Assembly (NCBI GenBank): GCA_934446365.1
Contig: CAKSDZ010000002.1
Location: 434,001-498,000, forward strand
Length of the DNA: 64,000 nucleotides
Origin: an uncultured Eubacteriales bacterium
GTDB taxonomy: Bacteria; Bacillota; Clostridia; Oscillospirales; CAG-272
Direction of reading: 5' to 3'
The position numbers and the translations under genes were made by a program. Positions 52,125 through 61,233 of this stretch are shown here, piece by piece. Position 1 is the stretch's first letter, and each line of letters opens with the position of its first letter. The notes beneath the pieces were generated by a model. That model was given only the letters and a program-made list of their open reading frames with translations. It searched no databases and had not been told where the DNA came from.

Positions 52125-52165
52125 AAAAACAAGCCGCCGGAGGGCGGGAAAGGAATCTCATTTTT

Positions 52166-53050
52166 ATGAAAAAAAATCTATTCGCGGCGCTCATCGGCCG
52201 GCCAAACGTCGGCAAATCGACGCTGCTCAACAGCATTTTGGGAGAGCATGTGTCCATCGTCTCCTCAAAGCCGCAGACCACACGGACCAAAATCACGGGC
52301 ATTCTCACCAAAGAGGAAACACAATACGTCTTTCTCGACACGCCCGGCATTCACCGTCCGAAAAATAAGCTCGGCTCCTATATGATGAAAATCGCGGACG
52401 GCGCCGCGGCGGACGTAGACGTCATTCTGCTCCTTGTCGAAGCGGGAGACCGCGTCGGACCTGTGGAAACGGAGCTTCTGCGCCGATTTGAGGGCGCGAA
52501 AATCCCGACCGTGCTTATCATCAATAAAACGGATATCAGCAACGCCAAGGAAATCGGCGACACCATCACACGCTTTTCCGAGCATCATACCTTTGATGCC
52601 GTCATTCCGATTTCCGCAAAGAACGGCAAAAACGTAGAGGTGATCTTCGAGGAGATAGACAAATTCGCAGTTGAAGGGCCTTGGTTCTTCCCCGACGATA
52701 TCATCACCGATCAGCCGGAGCGCGCCATCGCCTCCGAAATCATCCGTGAAAAGCTCCTCGTCGCCCTCGGCGATGAAATTCCGCACGGAACGGCGGTCGT
52801 CATCGAAAGCTTTTCCGAAAAGAAGGATTTGCTCTCGATTCGGGCGGAAATTTTCTGCGAAAAGGCGTCTCACAAGCCCATCATCATCGGCAAAAAGGGA
52901 GACATGCTCAAAAAAATCGGCACATGGGCGCGCGAGGACATGGAAAGATTCTTCGGCATCAAGGTTTTCCTCGATCTGTGGGTAAAGGTCAAGGAAAACT
53001 GGCGCGACAGTACTGCCGTGATTGCGAATTTCGGCTTCAAAGAGGAATAA
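52166..53050 (+). CDS. era: GTPase Era
   Basis: 294 residues. The G domain has LIGRPNVGKSTLLNSILGEH, the switch I SSKPQTTRTKITGI, FLDTPGIHRPKNKLGSYM and VLIINKTD. A KH domain for 16S rRNA 3'-end binding follows: HKPIIIGKKGDMLKKIGTWA with LDLWVKVKENWRD. The ATG was chosen over an upstream open frame because AAAGGAA lies 9-12 nt away and the protein then starts as usual for Era. Era assists 30S assembly, in keeping with ybeY nearby. Confidence 0.95.
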   Translation: MKKNLFAALIGRPNVGKSTLLNSILGEHVSIVSSKPQTTRTKITGILTKEETQYVFLDTPGIHRPKNKLGSYMMKIADGAAADVDVILLLVEAGDRVGPVETELLRRFEGAKIPTVLIINKTDISNAKEIGDTITRFSEHHTFDAVIPISAKNGKNVEVIFEEIDKFAVEGPWFFPDDIITDQPERAIASEIIREKLLVALGDEIPHGTAVVIESFSEKKDLLSIRAEIFCEKASHKPIIIGKKGDMLKKIGTWAREDMERFFGIKVFLDLWVKVKENWRDSTAVIANFGFKEE

Positions 53051-53090
53051 CGCGTCATTCCATTTTCAAGCGGAAGAAAGGAACCGTCCC

Positions 53091-53897
53091 GTGAAAAAAC
53101 TGTTTTCCTCCATATGGATTTCGGTCATCTTTACGCTCACTTACAGCCTCATCGGATGTGGTGCAGCATCTTTGCTCCTCGTCACGATCGGCATATCTCC
53201 CGTTACGCCCATAGCGGCGCTTGCTGTCTCGCTCGCCGTAACCGGTGTTTCTCTGATACGAATCTTCGGGACGCTCGGCGCGGACGAGGCCCACGCCCAT
53301 GCGGCACGGCTCTCCGCTCTGCGCTATATCCTCATAGCGATTTTCCCGATAGCGGTTTTGACTGCCACTCAGTTTTATATCAGCCGCCTGTTCGGGATTT
53401 CGTTTGCCGGAGGCGTCCAGGCGCTGGTTCTGCTTCTGCACCCGACAGAAGAAAATACCATTCCGGCGCAATATGCACTCCTGTCGGCGGCAATTCATTT
53501 CGTGGTTTATCTTGCCATCTCCTATTTTGCCTACCGCTATGGTTTTCTGCGGCGGGAAAAAGAGCGCACCGCACTTCTTTCAGGCAATACCGAGGCACTT
53601 ACGGCAGAAGCGGAAAAATTTCGCACGCCGCTTGCAAAAAAGCTCTTGTGGATTCCGATCGCCAATCTCATTCCCGTCATTTCCCTGATCGGCGCTTACC
53701 TTTGGAGTCCCGAAAAAAAGCTACGCCGCATACTGCCGCTTCTGCTTATTCTATACGTTCTGTTTCTTCTCCTGCAAGCAGGCGTCTTGGGACTGTACCA
53801 GCTTTTCCCAAATCCATGGCTTATCCTGACCGCCCGCCTTGCCTCTCTATATCTTTTCGGCATCATCTCCTCATTACTCGCCCTTCGTGACAGATAA
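53091..53897 (+). CDS. Polytopic membrane protein of unknown function
   Basis: About 268 residues with seven hydrophobic segments, for example SIWISVIFTLTYSLIGCGAA, IAALAVSLAVTGVSLIRIFG, LRYILIAIFPIAVLTATQFY and LILTARLASLYLFGIISSLL; a cytosolic loop near 160-190 is charged (RREKERTALLSGNTEALTAE). No family is recognised. A GTG start was chosen since AAAGGAA is well spaced; ATG at 53022 lies inside era. It separates era from recO, which usually adjoin. Confidence 0.72.
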   Translation: MKKLFSSIWISVIFTLTYSLIGCGAASLLLVTIGISPVTPIAALAVSLAVTGVSLIRIFGTLGADEAHAHAARLSALRYILIAIFPIAVLTATQFYISRLFGISFAGGVQALVLLLHPTEENTIPAQYALLSAAIHFVVYLAISYFAYRYGFLRREKERTALLSGNTEALTAEAEKFRTPLAKKLLWIPIANLIPVISLIGAYLWSPEKKLRRILPLLLILYVLFLLLQAGVLGLYQLFPNPWLILTARLASLYLFGIISSLLALRDR

Positions 53898-53926
53898 AAA
53901 CAACCCTGCGGAAAGGAGGCTTTCTC

Positions 53927-54739
53927 ATGATTGAAACCATAAGCGGCGTCATCCTCAGAGAAACGTCCATCGGCGATTACGACAAAATCATGACGGTGCT
54001 TACCTCCGACCACGGCAGAATCTCGGTTTTTGCAAGAGGCGCCAAACGCCTGAAAAGCCCTCTTTTCACGCCAACCCAGCTTTTTTCCTACTCGGAAATG
54101 ACGCTTTATAGGTCCGCAAACACATATTACATACGGAGCGGCGACCTCATTGAAAGCTTTTATCACATCCGCGACACGCTCGCCGGCGCAGCACTGGCCG
54201 GATATCTCGCGGACATCGCCGCGGATATCGCGCTCGAAGAACAAAGCGAGGAAACACTTCTGCGGCTTCTGCTCAACTGCTTTCATGCCATCGCGAACAA
54301 AATCAAGCCGATGGAGCAGATTAAAGCCGTATTTGAGCTTCGCGCGGCGGCGGAAGCCGGCTTTCGTCCCGATCTTGTCGCGTGCGCGGGATGCGGCAAA
54401 GCTGAGCTTGAAACCTACTATTTCGACGTATCCGGCGGCATTTTCCGCTGTGAGGACTGCTTCCGCGCGGCGGAAAGCTCGTTTTCTGCCGCCGCCTCCA
54501 AGCAAAGCGAAGCGGATTCCATCTATCACACGGGACAACTCATTTCTCTGCTTTCCCCCTCCGTATTTGCGGCGATGCGATATGCCGTATATGCGCGGCT
54601 CGAGCGCATCTTCGCTTTCGAGCTGAAAGACGACGCCCAGAGGGATTTTTCCGCCGTCTGTGAAAAATATCTGCTCTGCCATTTGGAGCGGAATTTTTCC
54701 ACGCTCGATTTTTATCACAGTGTCAGGGACAATCCCTGA
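53927..54739 (+). CDS. recO: DNA repair protein RecO
   Basis: 270 residues. An N-terminal OB fold (ISGVILRETSIGDYDKIMTV, GRISVFARGAKRLKSPL) precedes a helical part with a four-Cys zinc site (VACAGCGKAELETYYFDVSG, then FRCEDCFRAA). RecO works with RecR to load RecA on SSB-coated DNA. AAAGGAGGC precedes the ATG. It closes the era-recO end of the operon. Confidence 0.93.
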   Translation: MIETISGVILRETSIGDYDKIMTVLTSDHGRISVFARGAKRLKSPLFTPTQLFSYSEMTLYRSANTYYIRSGDLIESFYHIRDTLAGAALAGYLADIAADIALEEQSEETLLRLLLNCFHAIANKIKPMEQIKAVFELRAAAEAGFRPDLVACAGCGKAELETYYFDVSGGIFRCEDCFRAAESSFSAAASKQSEADSIYHTGQLISLLSPSVFAAMRYAVYARLERIFAFELKDDAQRDFSAVCEKYLLCHLERNFSTLDFYHSVRDNP

Positions 54740-54760
54740 ATATGCAAAAAGGATTTTGAT

Positions 54761-55609
54761 ATGAAATACAGCAGCAAAATATGGATCGGTCTTTCCGCAG
54801 CGGCGGCACTCACCGCCGTCGGCGCGGCTGCGCTGCGGGAAAATCTCGCCGTGAGACACTACACCCTGTACTCCGACAAAATCACGGAGCCGGTAAAACT
54901 TGCGGTTATGACCGACCTGCACAGCACGCTTTACGGAGACGGGCAGGAAAAGCTGCTCCGCGCCGTGGAGAATGAGAATCCGGACGCGATTGTTCTGGTC
55001 GGCGACATCGTGGACGACAGAAGAACGGCACTCGGTGCAAAATGCCTCTTTGCAGGCATCGGCAAGCAATTTCCATGTTATTATGTGACCGGAAACCATG
55101 AGTTCCGTTTGGGCAAAATCGACGCTGTCAAAAGGATGATCCGCTCCTATGGCATCCCCGTTTTGGAGGGCACGTCCGCAAAACTTGTCCGGCAAAACAT
55201 TCTCATCGCAGGTGTCGACGACCCCGCCGGCTTCTCCAAAAGCGATCCCACAGGCTGGCAGAAGCAGCTCGAAGCATGCGGCAAGGCAGCCGCAGAAAAT
55301 GAAAGAGCCTGCCGAATCCTGCTCTGTCACCGTCCGGAACGGACGGATGCTTATGCCGAAAGCGGCTTCGAGCTTGTTCTATGCGGTCACGCGCACGGCG
55401 GACAGGTGCGTGTACCTTATCTTGTCAACGGCCTTTATGCGCCGAATCAGGGGCTTTTCCCCAAATACGCCGGCGGCTGTTATCAGCTGGCGAACGATGT
55501 TTCCATGATTGTCAGCCGCGGGCTGTGCCGCAACGAGCTGCCGCGCGTTTTCAATCCGCCGGAGCTTGTCATCGTAGAGCTCAAATCAAAAAAAACCTCA
55601 AAAGGATAA
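54761..55609 (+). CDS. YkuE/YaeI-like metallophosphoesterase
   Basis: 282 residues. One N-terminal anchor (IWIGLSAAAALTAVGAAAL), then the five metal-binding blocks: LAVMTDLHSTL, VLVGDIVDD, YYVTGNHEF, ILLCHRPE and LVLCGHAHGGQVR. Relatives act on lipid or cell-wall phosphodiesters at the outer membrane face, for example UDP-2,3-diacylglucosamine hydrolase-like YaeI. The start follows AAAGGAT. It lies 21 bp after recO and ends inside its terminator hairpin. Confidence 0.9.
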   Translation: MKYSSKIWIGLSAAAALTAVGAAALRENLAVRHYTLYSDKITEPVKLAVMTDLHSTLYGDGQEKLLRAVENENPDAIVLVGDIVDDRRTALGAKCLFAGIGKQFPCYYVTGNHEFRLGKIDAVKRMIRSYGIPVLEGTSAKLVRQNILIAGVDDPAGFSKSDPTGWQKQLEACGKAAAENERACRILLCHRPERTDAYAESGFELVLCGHAHGGQVRVPYLVNGLYAPNQGLFPKYAGGCYQLANDVSMIVSRGLCRNELPRVFNPPELVIVELKSKKTSKG

Positions 55610-55626
55610 CCTTTGAGGGATTTTTT
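55596..55626. terminator. Terminator overlapping the metallophosphoesterase stop codon
   Basis: CCTCAAAAGG (55596-55605) pairs with CCTTTGAGG (55610-55618) with one bulged A, then T6. The TAA stop is in the loop. An A8 run before it makes it usable for mgtE, which ends at 55641 on the other strand. Confidence 0.8.
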
Positions 55627-55640
55627 CTTTACCGGACTTG

Positions 55641-57017
55641 CTATCCTGCCATAAGCGCCGGAATAAAACGCGAAGCAAGCGCGAAATACACCATCAGCGC
55701 AAGCGCATCCACGATCGTTGTAATAAACGGATTGGCAACTACGGCGGGATCCAGCCGCACGGCTTTGACCGCCAGCGGCAGAAGACAGCCGACGAGCTTC
55801 GCAATCACAACGACGAATAAAAGCGTCGCCGCAACCACAAGAGAGATGGTAACGCCGTCCGGCTCCGCATAAAGCCCGTCGATATACATGACTTTGAGAA
55901 AAACCACCGGCGCAAGAGAGATTCCGCAAAGCAGTGAAACACGCAGCTCCTTCCAGACGACGCGCAGCGCGTCACGGATACCGATTTCTCCAAGAGAAAG
56001 ACCGCGGATAATGGTGACGGACGCCTGCCCGCCGGCGTTTCCGCCCGTATCCATAATCATGGGAATGAAGGCTGTCAGCACGACACAGGCGGCAAGCGCA
56101 CTTTCATATGCGGACAGAATTTTCGAGGTGAACGTTGCGGACACCATCAACAGCAGCAGCCACGGGATACGCGATGCCCACGACCGGAAAATACCTGTTT
56201 TCAGATACGGCTTTTCCGACGGCAGAATCGCCGCCATCTGCTCGATGTCCTCCGTGGCCTCCGACTCGATGACATCGATCGCGTCGTCGACCGTGACAAT
56301 TCCGACAAGGCGCTCCTCCCCATCGATCACCGGTATGGCGAGGAATCCGTATTTTTTGATTTGAGACGCCGCATATTCCTTGTCGTCTGTGGTTTTTACG
56401 GCGATAAAATCCTCCGTCATGATATCTCCGACCATTGCATTCCGATCCGAAAGCATCAGCGTCTTAGCGGATACGATTCCGACAAGCTTTCTGTTCTCCG
56501 TGACGTAGCAGGTGTAGATTGTTTCCTTGTCCACGCCCTCCGTGCGGATCTTGTCGAACGCTTCACCGACCGTCATATTCCGCCGCAGACTGACATATTC
56601 CGGCGTCATGATGCTGCCGGCGCTGTCCTCGGGATACAGCAGAATCTCATTGATGACCCGCCGCGTCTCCATATCCGTGCTTTTCAGAATGCGCGCCACG
56701 ACATTGGCAGGCATCTCCTCGACAATATCGACCGTATCGTCGAGATACAGCTCATCGACAATCTCTTTCAGCTCCTTGTCGCTGAAACTTGCGATCAGCA
56801 TTTCCTGTGTGTCGCTCTCCATTGCGACAAAAACCTCCGCCGCCTGCTCCTTGGACAGCAGCCGGAAGCTGATCGACACCTCTTTTTCGGAAAATCCGTC
56901 GAGCGTTTCCGCTATATCGACCGGATTTTCATGCAGAAAGAGCTCTTTCAGTCTTTTGAATTCCTTTGCCGAAAGAAGCTCTTCAATTTTCTCGTGAAGC
57001 TCATATGTATTCGACAT
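55641..57017 (-). CDS. mgtE: Magnesium transporter MgtE
   Basis: 458 residues. The N domain (LLSAKEFKRLKELFLHENPV to MPANVVARILK) is followed by two CBS domains (MTPEYVSLRRNMTVGEAFDK to IVTVDDAIDVIESEATED) that sense Mg2+, then the plug helix and five spans with the pore signature FIPMIMDTGGNAGGQASVTI. Start is the second in-frame ATG, with GGAGG 8 nt away; the first ATG is only 2 nt from that site. The 274 bp upstream, up to the broken glycosylase, show no M-box that I can recognise. Confidence 0.95.
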   Translation of the reverse strand: MSNTYELHEKIEELLSAKEFKRLKELFLHENPVDIAETLDGFSEKEVSISFRLLSKEQAAEVFVAMESDTQEMLIASFSDKELKEIVDELYLDDTVDIVEEMPANVVARILKSTDMETRRVINEILLYPEDSAGSIMTPEYVSLRRNMTVGEAFDKIRTEGVDKETIYTCYVTENRKLVGIVSAKTLMLSDRNAMVGDIMTEDFIAVKTTDDKEYAASQIKKYGFLAIPVIDGEERLVGIVTVDDAIDVIESEATEDIEQMAAILPSEKPYLKTGIFRSWASRIPWLLLLMVSATFTSKILSAYESALAACVVLTAFIPMIMDTGGNAGGQASVTIIRGLSLGEIGIRDALRVVWKELRVSLLCGISLAPVVFLKVMYIDGLYAEPDGVTISLVVAATLLFVVVIAKLVGCLLPLAVKAVRLDPAVVANPFITTIVDALALMVYFALASRFIPALMAG

Positions 57018-57288
57018 AATCATCGCCTCCCTTTGCCATTATGATAAATTTTGATCGCCGGAATCGCAAAGCATCGGCGTCCTTTCGATTATTGCGTGTT
57101 TTGGATTCGGTTAAGCTGTTTTTCTCTTTTTTCTTATCCTTTTAAGCAAAATTTTTCGATAAAAAGCACACTCTCTTCCATGTTTTGGACAAACAAGCGC
57201 CAAAAGATATTTGTTTCACAGCCATAACTCTGTGCAGCGTCGAGCTCTCCGGCCGCTTTTCAATTCCCACGTTAAAGCAAGGAAAAAA

Positions 57289-58115
57289 TCATTCTTTCCC
57301 GATTTGCGGCTGACAGACCGGACAGTAATACACCGAACCGCCGAGATAAGCTTCCTTTGTGATTACGCCTCCGCACCGCGGACAGCCCGACGACAATGTA
57401 TTTTTGGACATTTTTGTCCGATATCCCCCATACCCGCCAAAAAGCGTTTTTTCCGTATCGCGGCCGCCTTGCTCTGCCATTTCGCGCAAAACTCGGACCA
57501 TACTGGCAAGAAGTCTTTCCGTTTCAGCGGAATCCATCGTCGACAGCTTTCTTTTGGGATGAATCCCAGCGTCATACAAAATATCCTGCAAAACGCCGTT
57601 TCCGATCCCAGGGAAACGCTGCTTTGTGGCAAGAAACGCTTTGCACTGAGCGTCCAGCTGCTCTGGGCAAATGTTTTTCTAAAATAGGCGGGAAATTCGT
57701 CGGATAGCGGAGAGACCGCCTCGATGCTTTTCAAATAATAAGGATTTTCATAATTTTCGTTATGCAAACAAATGCCGCCGTACATAGATACGGTAAAAAC
57801 CAAGCATCTCCCTTCTGAAAAACAGAGCATGAGCTGATAATCACCCGATACGGCTTCCCGCGGCAAGTACGTAAGGACAACCCCGTCGTTTACGCTGAGA
57901 AAACAACCGTCCTCAAACGCAAGCGTCAAAAAGCTGCCGGAGCCGGAAGCCGAAACAAGACGTCTGCCTTCCAGCTTTTCCGGATATGAGGCGGGGTCGC
58001 CGTTCCACCAGCAAAACTTGTGAGGCTTGCTCGGAGGATATACCTTTTCCACCACAGCTCCCGCAAGCACCTGACGTATCTCGCTCGCACGGCTGACGAC
58101 CTCCGGAAATTCCAA
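57289..58115 (-). pseudogene. Fpg/Nei-like DNA glycosylase (MIEIPE subgroup), frameshifted and lacking an ATG
   Basis: The first frame encodes EFPEVVSRASEIRQVLAG, SKPHKFCWWNGDPASYPEKL, GDYQLMLCFSEGRCLVFTVS and LSDEFPAYFRKTFA. Near 57661-57668 one base is missing; the other frame then gives QLDAQCKAFLATKQRFPGIG and NGVLQDILYDAGIHPKRKLS and ends in an intact CxxC...CxxC zinc finger (CPRCGG, YYCPVCQ). The family start M-I-E-I-P-E would fall on an ATA codon (58116-58118), well spaced from AGGAGA; the first usable codon is TTG at 58115. Even in intact relatives Pro2 of Fpg is replaced, so activity differs from classic Fpg. Confidence 0.8.
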
Positions 58116-58136
58116 TATTGCAGCATTCTCCTTTTC

Positions 58137-59432
58137 TTATTTTTTTCCGCGGGATGCACGCCGCGCTCTGAAATACCGACGCACCCGCTTTTCGATATCG
58201 ATAAGCGTATCCATCACAAAAATCGCAAGGGCGATGGCGCCTGTGATAAGCAGCGTTTCCACCAGCACCTGAGAGGCGCTTTCCATGCCGTAAATCATAT
58301 TATAAACCGCACGATAAATTCCCACGCCAGGAACAAGCGGAAGGATTCCGCCCAACAGAAACAGAATGACCGGCGCTTTGAGCGTGCGCGCACAGAAATA
58401 GGCGAGAAAATCCGAAACCAGCGCCGCGAAAAAGGATGCCCACGCCGTGGAAAGCCCCAGGGAATCGGATACAAGGAACACCGCCCAGCTGACAAGCGCA
58501 ATCACACCGACCGGAATCAAATACCGTTTCGGGATTTCAAAGTACAGGGCAAAACCGAGAATCGCGATGGAAGAAAAAATCACAGCTTTCAGAAAGGCAA
58601 ACGCATCGTGTACCGAAAGGTCAAAGGTAAAATTCAGCGCCGAGGAAAGTCCGGCGGCGCCGGAAAGCGACAAGCCTGCGCCGACGCCGAGTGCAACGGA
58701 CGCGGCGATCATGAGCGCCTCAATCATACGGGAACCGGCGGAAATATAGTCGCCCTGTAAGGTATCGCGTATCGCATTGGTCAGCGCCAGTCCCGGCACA
58801 AGCGGCATCATCGAGCCGACAATCATATATTGGCTGTGAAAGGCAAGACCTGTCCATTCCCCCGCAAAATAGGAAAAGGCGGTCGCGCCCACGGTAATGA
58901 CAGCAGCGCCGAGCACGCTTGTGATAAAAGTCCTTCCGATTTTAGGCCCAAGCACGAGAAGGACACCCGATAAAAGCAAACCGCAGAAAAGCGCGCCGAG
59001 CGCATCCAAAAAGCTGCCGCCGAACACAATCGCAAATCCGCTCGACGCCAATAGAATGCCGAGAACCGTCAAAAGATCGGAATACTGACGTTTGTTCTTG
59101 ATGACACGCAGCTTTGCAATCGCCTCGTCAAGCGTGATTTTGCCGTCGCAGAAGTTGCGCGAAACGCTGTTGACCTCCGCCACCCTGCCGAGATTCTGCG
59201 ATGTTCCGGAAATTCTCTGTGTGATGGAAAGCGTCTCGCTCGCGGGATCGGATAACGTTACAATGAGTCCCGTGGTAAAGACAAAGGATTCCGCATGTGC
59301 AAAATTCGATGTGCCAAGGATGCGTTGAAGCGTATCCTCCACGCGGTGCGTTTCCGCGCCGGAGCGGATCATGATTTCACCCGCCAAAACAGCCATATCC
59401 AAAAGCTTTCTATAATATTCGGAGGATTCCAA
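58137..59432 (-). CDS. ThrE-type threonine/serine exporter, single-chain
   Basis: About 431 residues with the DUF1212 part (MAVLAGEIMIRSGAETHRVE, ESFVFTTGLIVTLSD, RQYSDLLTVLGILLASSGFA) joined to the DUF3815-like second half (YLIPVGVIALVSWAVFLVSD, LKAPVILFLLGGILPLVPGV). Ten spans are visible. In many Firmicutes the halves are two genes. The ATG at 59468 touches the -10 box of a consensus promoter and cannot be translated from it; a TTG at 59432 with AACGGAG 8 nt upstream is preferred, with TTG at 59453 as alternative. It exports small hydroxy amino acids by relation only. Confidence 0.83.
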   Translation of the reverse strand: MESSEYYRKLLDMAVLAGEIMIRSGAETHRVEDTLQRILGTSNFAHAESFVFTTGLIVTLSDPASETLSITQRISGTSQNLGRVAEVNSVSRNFCDGKITLDEAIAKLRVIKNKRQYSDLLTVLGILLASSGFAIVFGGSFLDALGALFCGLLLSGVLLVLGPKIGRTFITSVLGAAVITVGATAFSYFAGEWTGLAFHSQYMIVGSMMPLVPGLALTNAIRDTLQGDYISAGSRMIEALMIAASVALGVGAGLSLSGAAGLSSALNFTFDLSVHDAFAFLKAVIFSSIAILGFALYFEIPKRYLIPVGVIALVSWAVFLVSDSLGLSTAWASFFAALVSDFLAYFCARTLKAPVILFLLGGILPLVPGVGIYRAVYNMIYGMESASQVLVETLLITGAIALAIFVMDTLIDIEKRVRRYFRARRASRGKK

Positions 59433-59468
59433 TTTATCAGCTCCGTTCCTCAAAAATTCTCTCCTCAT

Positions 59469-59497
59469 CTTATACCATAAACCGGCCGTTTTGTCAA
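59469..59497 (-). promoter_or_regulatory. Consensus sigma-A promoter of the ThrE-type gene
   Basis: TTGACA (59492-59497) and TATAAG (59469-59474) are 17 bp apart. The predicted start point near 59462 rules out the ATG at 59468 as initiation codon. Confidence 0.75.
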
Positions 59498-59639
59498 GAC
59501 GGCATCCTGCCGGACATCAAAAACATAAACCAAACGCAGCAGAAAAACAGTTTTTTCTTCTCCGGTTTGTTTTGACGGGAATTTTCTCTTTTTCGGTCAA
59601 AAACGAAAACAATAGGTAGAAAAATAGAATTTCCTGTGG

Positions 59640-59645
59640 TATAAT
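59640..59645 (+). promoter_or_regulatory. Extended -10 promoter of the DUF1846 gene
   Basis: TATAAT is preceded by TGG (extended -10). No good -35 box is present 17 bp upstream. The start codon is 45 bp downstream. Confidence 0.55.
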
Positions 59646-59690
59646 ATTTTTGATCATTGAATCCGACAATACCAATCAGAGGAGACGTCC

Positions 59691-61175
59691 ATGAAAACCA
59701 TCTGCTTTGACAACGACCGCTACATATCCATGCAGTCAAAAAAAATTCTCGAAAGAATCGATTCTTTCGGAGGGAAATTGTATCTCGAATTCGGAGGCAA
59801 GCTTTTCGACGATTATCACGCATCCCGCGTGCTTCCCGGTTTCCAGCCGGACAGTAAAATCAAAATGCTGTACGAGCTGCGCGACCGTGCCGAAATTGTC
59901 GTCGTCATATCGGCAAACGACATCGAAAAGAACAAGCGGCGCGGCGATCTCGGTATCACCTACGACCTCGACGCACTGCGGCTGATCGACGCTTTCCGCA
60001 GCATCGGACTGTTCGTCGGCAGCGTTGTCATCACCCATTACAGCGCGCAGCCTGCGGCGGAGCAGTTCCAAAAAAGACTGGAAGCGCTCGGGATTCGGGT
60101 ATACCGACATTACCCCATTGAGGATTATCCGTCCAACGTTCCGTTTATCGTAAGCGACGAGGGCTTCGGCAAAAACGATTACATCGAAACCTCACGCGAG
60201 CTTGTCGTCATCACCGCGCCCGGCCCCGGCAGCGGAAAAATGGCGACCTGTCTTTCTCAGCTTTACCATGAGCACAAACGCGGCATCTGCGCCGGATATG
60301 CAAAATTTGAAACATTCCCGATTTGGAATGTCCCGCTCGGGCATCCTGTCAATCTCGCCTATGAGGCGGCGACCGCGGATATGGGCGACGTCAATATGAT
60401 CGACCCGTACCACCTTGAAGCTTATGGGATTTCCGCCGTCAATTACAACCGTGATATCGAAATTTTCCCCGTTCTGAAAGTCATGTTTGAAAAGATATAC
60501 GGCGAGTCTCCCTATAAAAGTCCGACGGATATGGGCGTCAACATGGCGGGCTTCTGCATCACCGACAACGCCGCAGCGGAGAGTGCCGCATCCGATGAAA
60601 TCATCCGCCGGTATTATTCCGCACTCTGCGCGCTCCGTCAGGGACTCGGCGAAAAAAGCGAGGTGCAGAAAATCGAGCTTATCATGAGCAAGCTCGGGTT
60701 ATCCCGAGAAATGCGGGCGCCTGCCGCAGCTGCACTCGCCAAGGCGGAGGAAACCGGCGCTCCCGCCGTAGCCATCGAGCTTTCCGACGGAAGAATGATT
60801 ACCGGAAAGACCTCCGCGCTGCTCGGCGCCTCCTCCGCTATGCTGCTCAACGCACTGAAAGCCTTGGCGGGAATCGACGATTCCGTCTGTCTCATCTCTC
60901 CGACGGTGATCGAGCCGATCCAAAGACTGAAAATCAATCATATGGGTAATCACAATCCCAGGCTCCATACGGACGAGGTTCTCATTGCGCTTTCCGTCTC
61001 CGCCGCCGCGGATAAAACCGCCGCCTTAGCGCTTGAACAGCTTCCAAAGCTATGCGGCACGGAGGTACATTCGACCGTTATTCTATCCCGCGTCGATGAA
61101 AGCGTATTCAAAAAGCTCGGCGTCAATCTGACCTGTGAGCCGCAGTATCAAACAAAAAAGCTCTACCACGGATAA
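59691..61175 (+). CDS. DUF1846-family protein
   Basis: 494 residues, the usual size. The family is recognised by [80 protein letters not shown] with a P-loop-like glycine turn, [20 protein letters not shown] and [20 protein letters not shown]. Structures of relatives show a two-domain nucleotide-binding fold; the reaction is not established. AGAGGAGA precedes the ATG. It is monocistronic between its own promoter and a terminator. Confidence 0.92.
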   Translation: MKTICFDNDRYISMQSKKILERIDSFGGKLYLEFGGKLFDDYHASRVLPGFQPDSKIKMLYELRDRAEIVVVISANDIEKNKRRGDLGITYDLDALRLIDAFRSIGLFVGSVVITHYSAQPAAEQFQKRLEALGIRVYRHYPIEDYPSNVPFIVSDEGFGKNDYIETSRELVVITAPGPGSGKMATCLSQLYHEHKRGICAGYAKFETFPIWNVPLGHPVNLAYEAATADMGDVNMIDPYHLEAYGISAVNYNRDIEIFPVLKVMFEKIYGESPYKSPTDMGVNMAGFCITDNAAAESAASDEIIRRYYSALCALRQGLGEKSEVQKIELIMSKLGLSREMRAPAAAALAKAEETGAPAVAIELSDGRMITGKTSALLGASSAMLLNALKALAGIDDSVCLISPTVIEPIQRLKINHMGNHNPRLHTDEVLIALSVSAAADKTAALALEQLPKLCGTEVHSTVILSRVDESVFKKLGVNLTCEPQYQTKKLYHG

Positions 61176-61181
61176 GCATAA

Positions 61182-61213
61182 AAAGTCCCGCCGGCTCCGG
61201 CGGGGCTTTTTTC
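61182..61213. terminator. Intrinsic terminator between convergent genes
   Basis: GTCCCGCCGG (61185-61194) pairs with CCGGCGGGGC (61197-61206) with one T-G pair, flanked by A- and T-runs. Confidence 0.9.
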
Positions 61214-61233
61214 ATAGGCTACGTATCATTTTC

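Noticed and set aside
57018..57288. M-box magnesium riboswitch before mgtE
   Set aside because: The conserved M-box blocks were looked for on the reverse strand and not found; only unremarkable short repeats are present.
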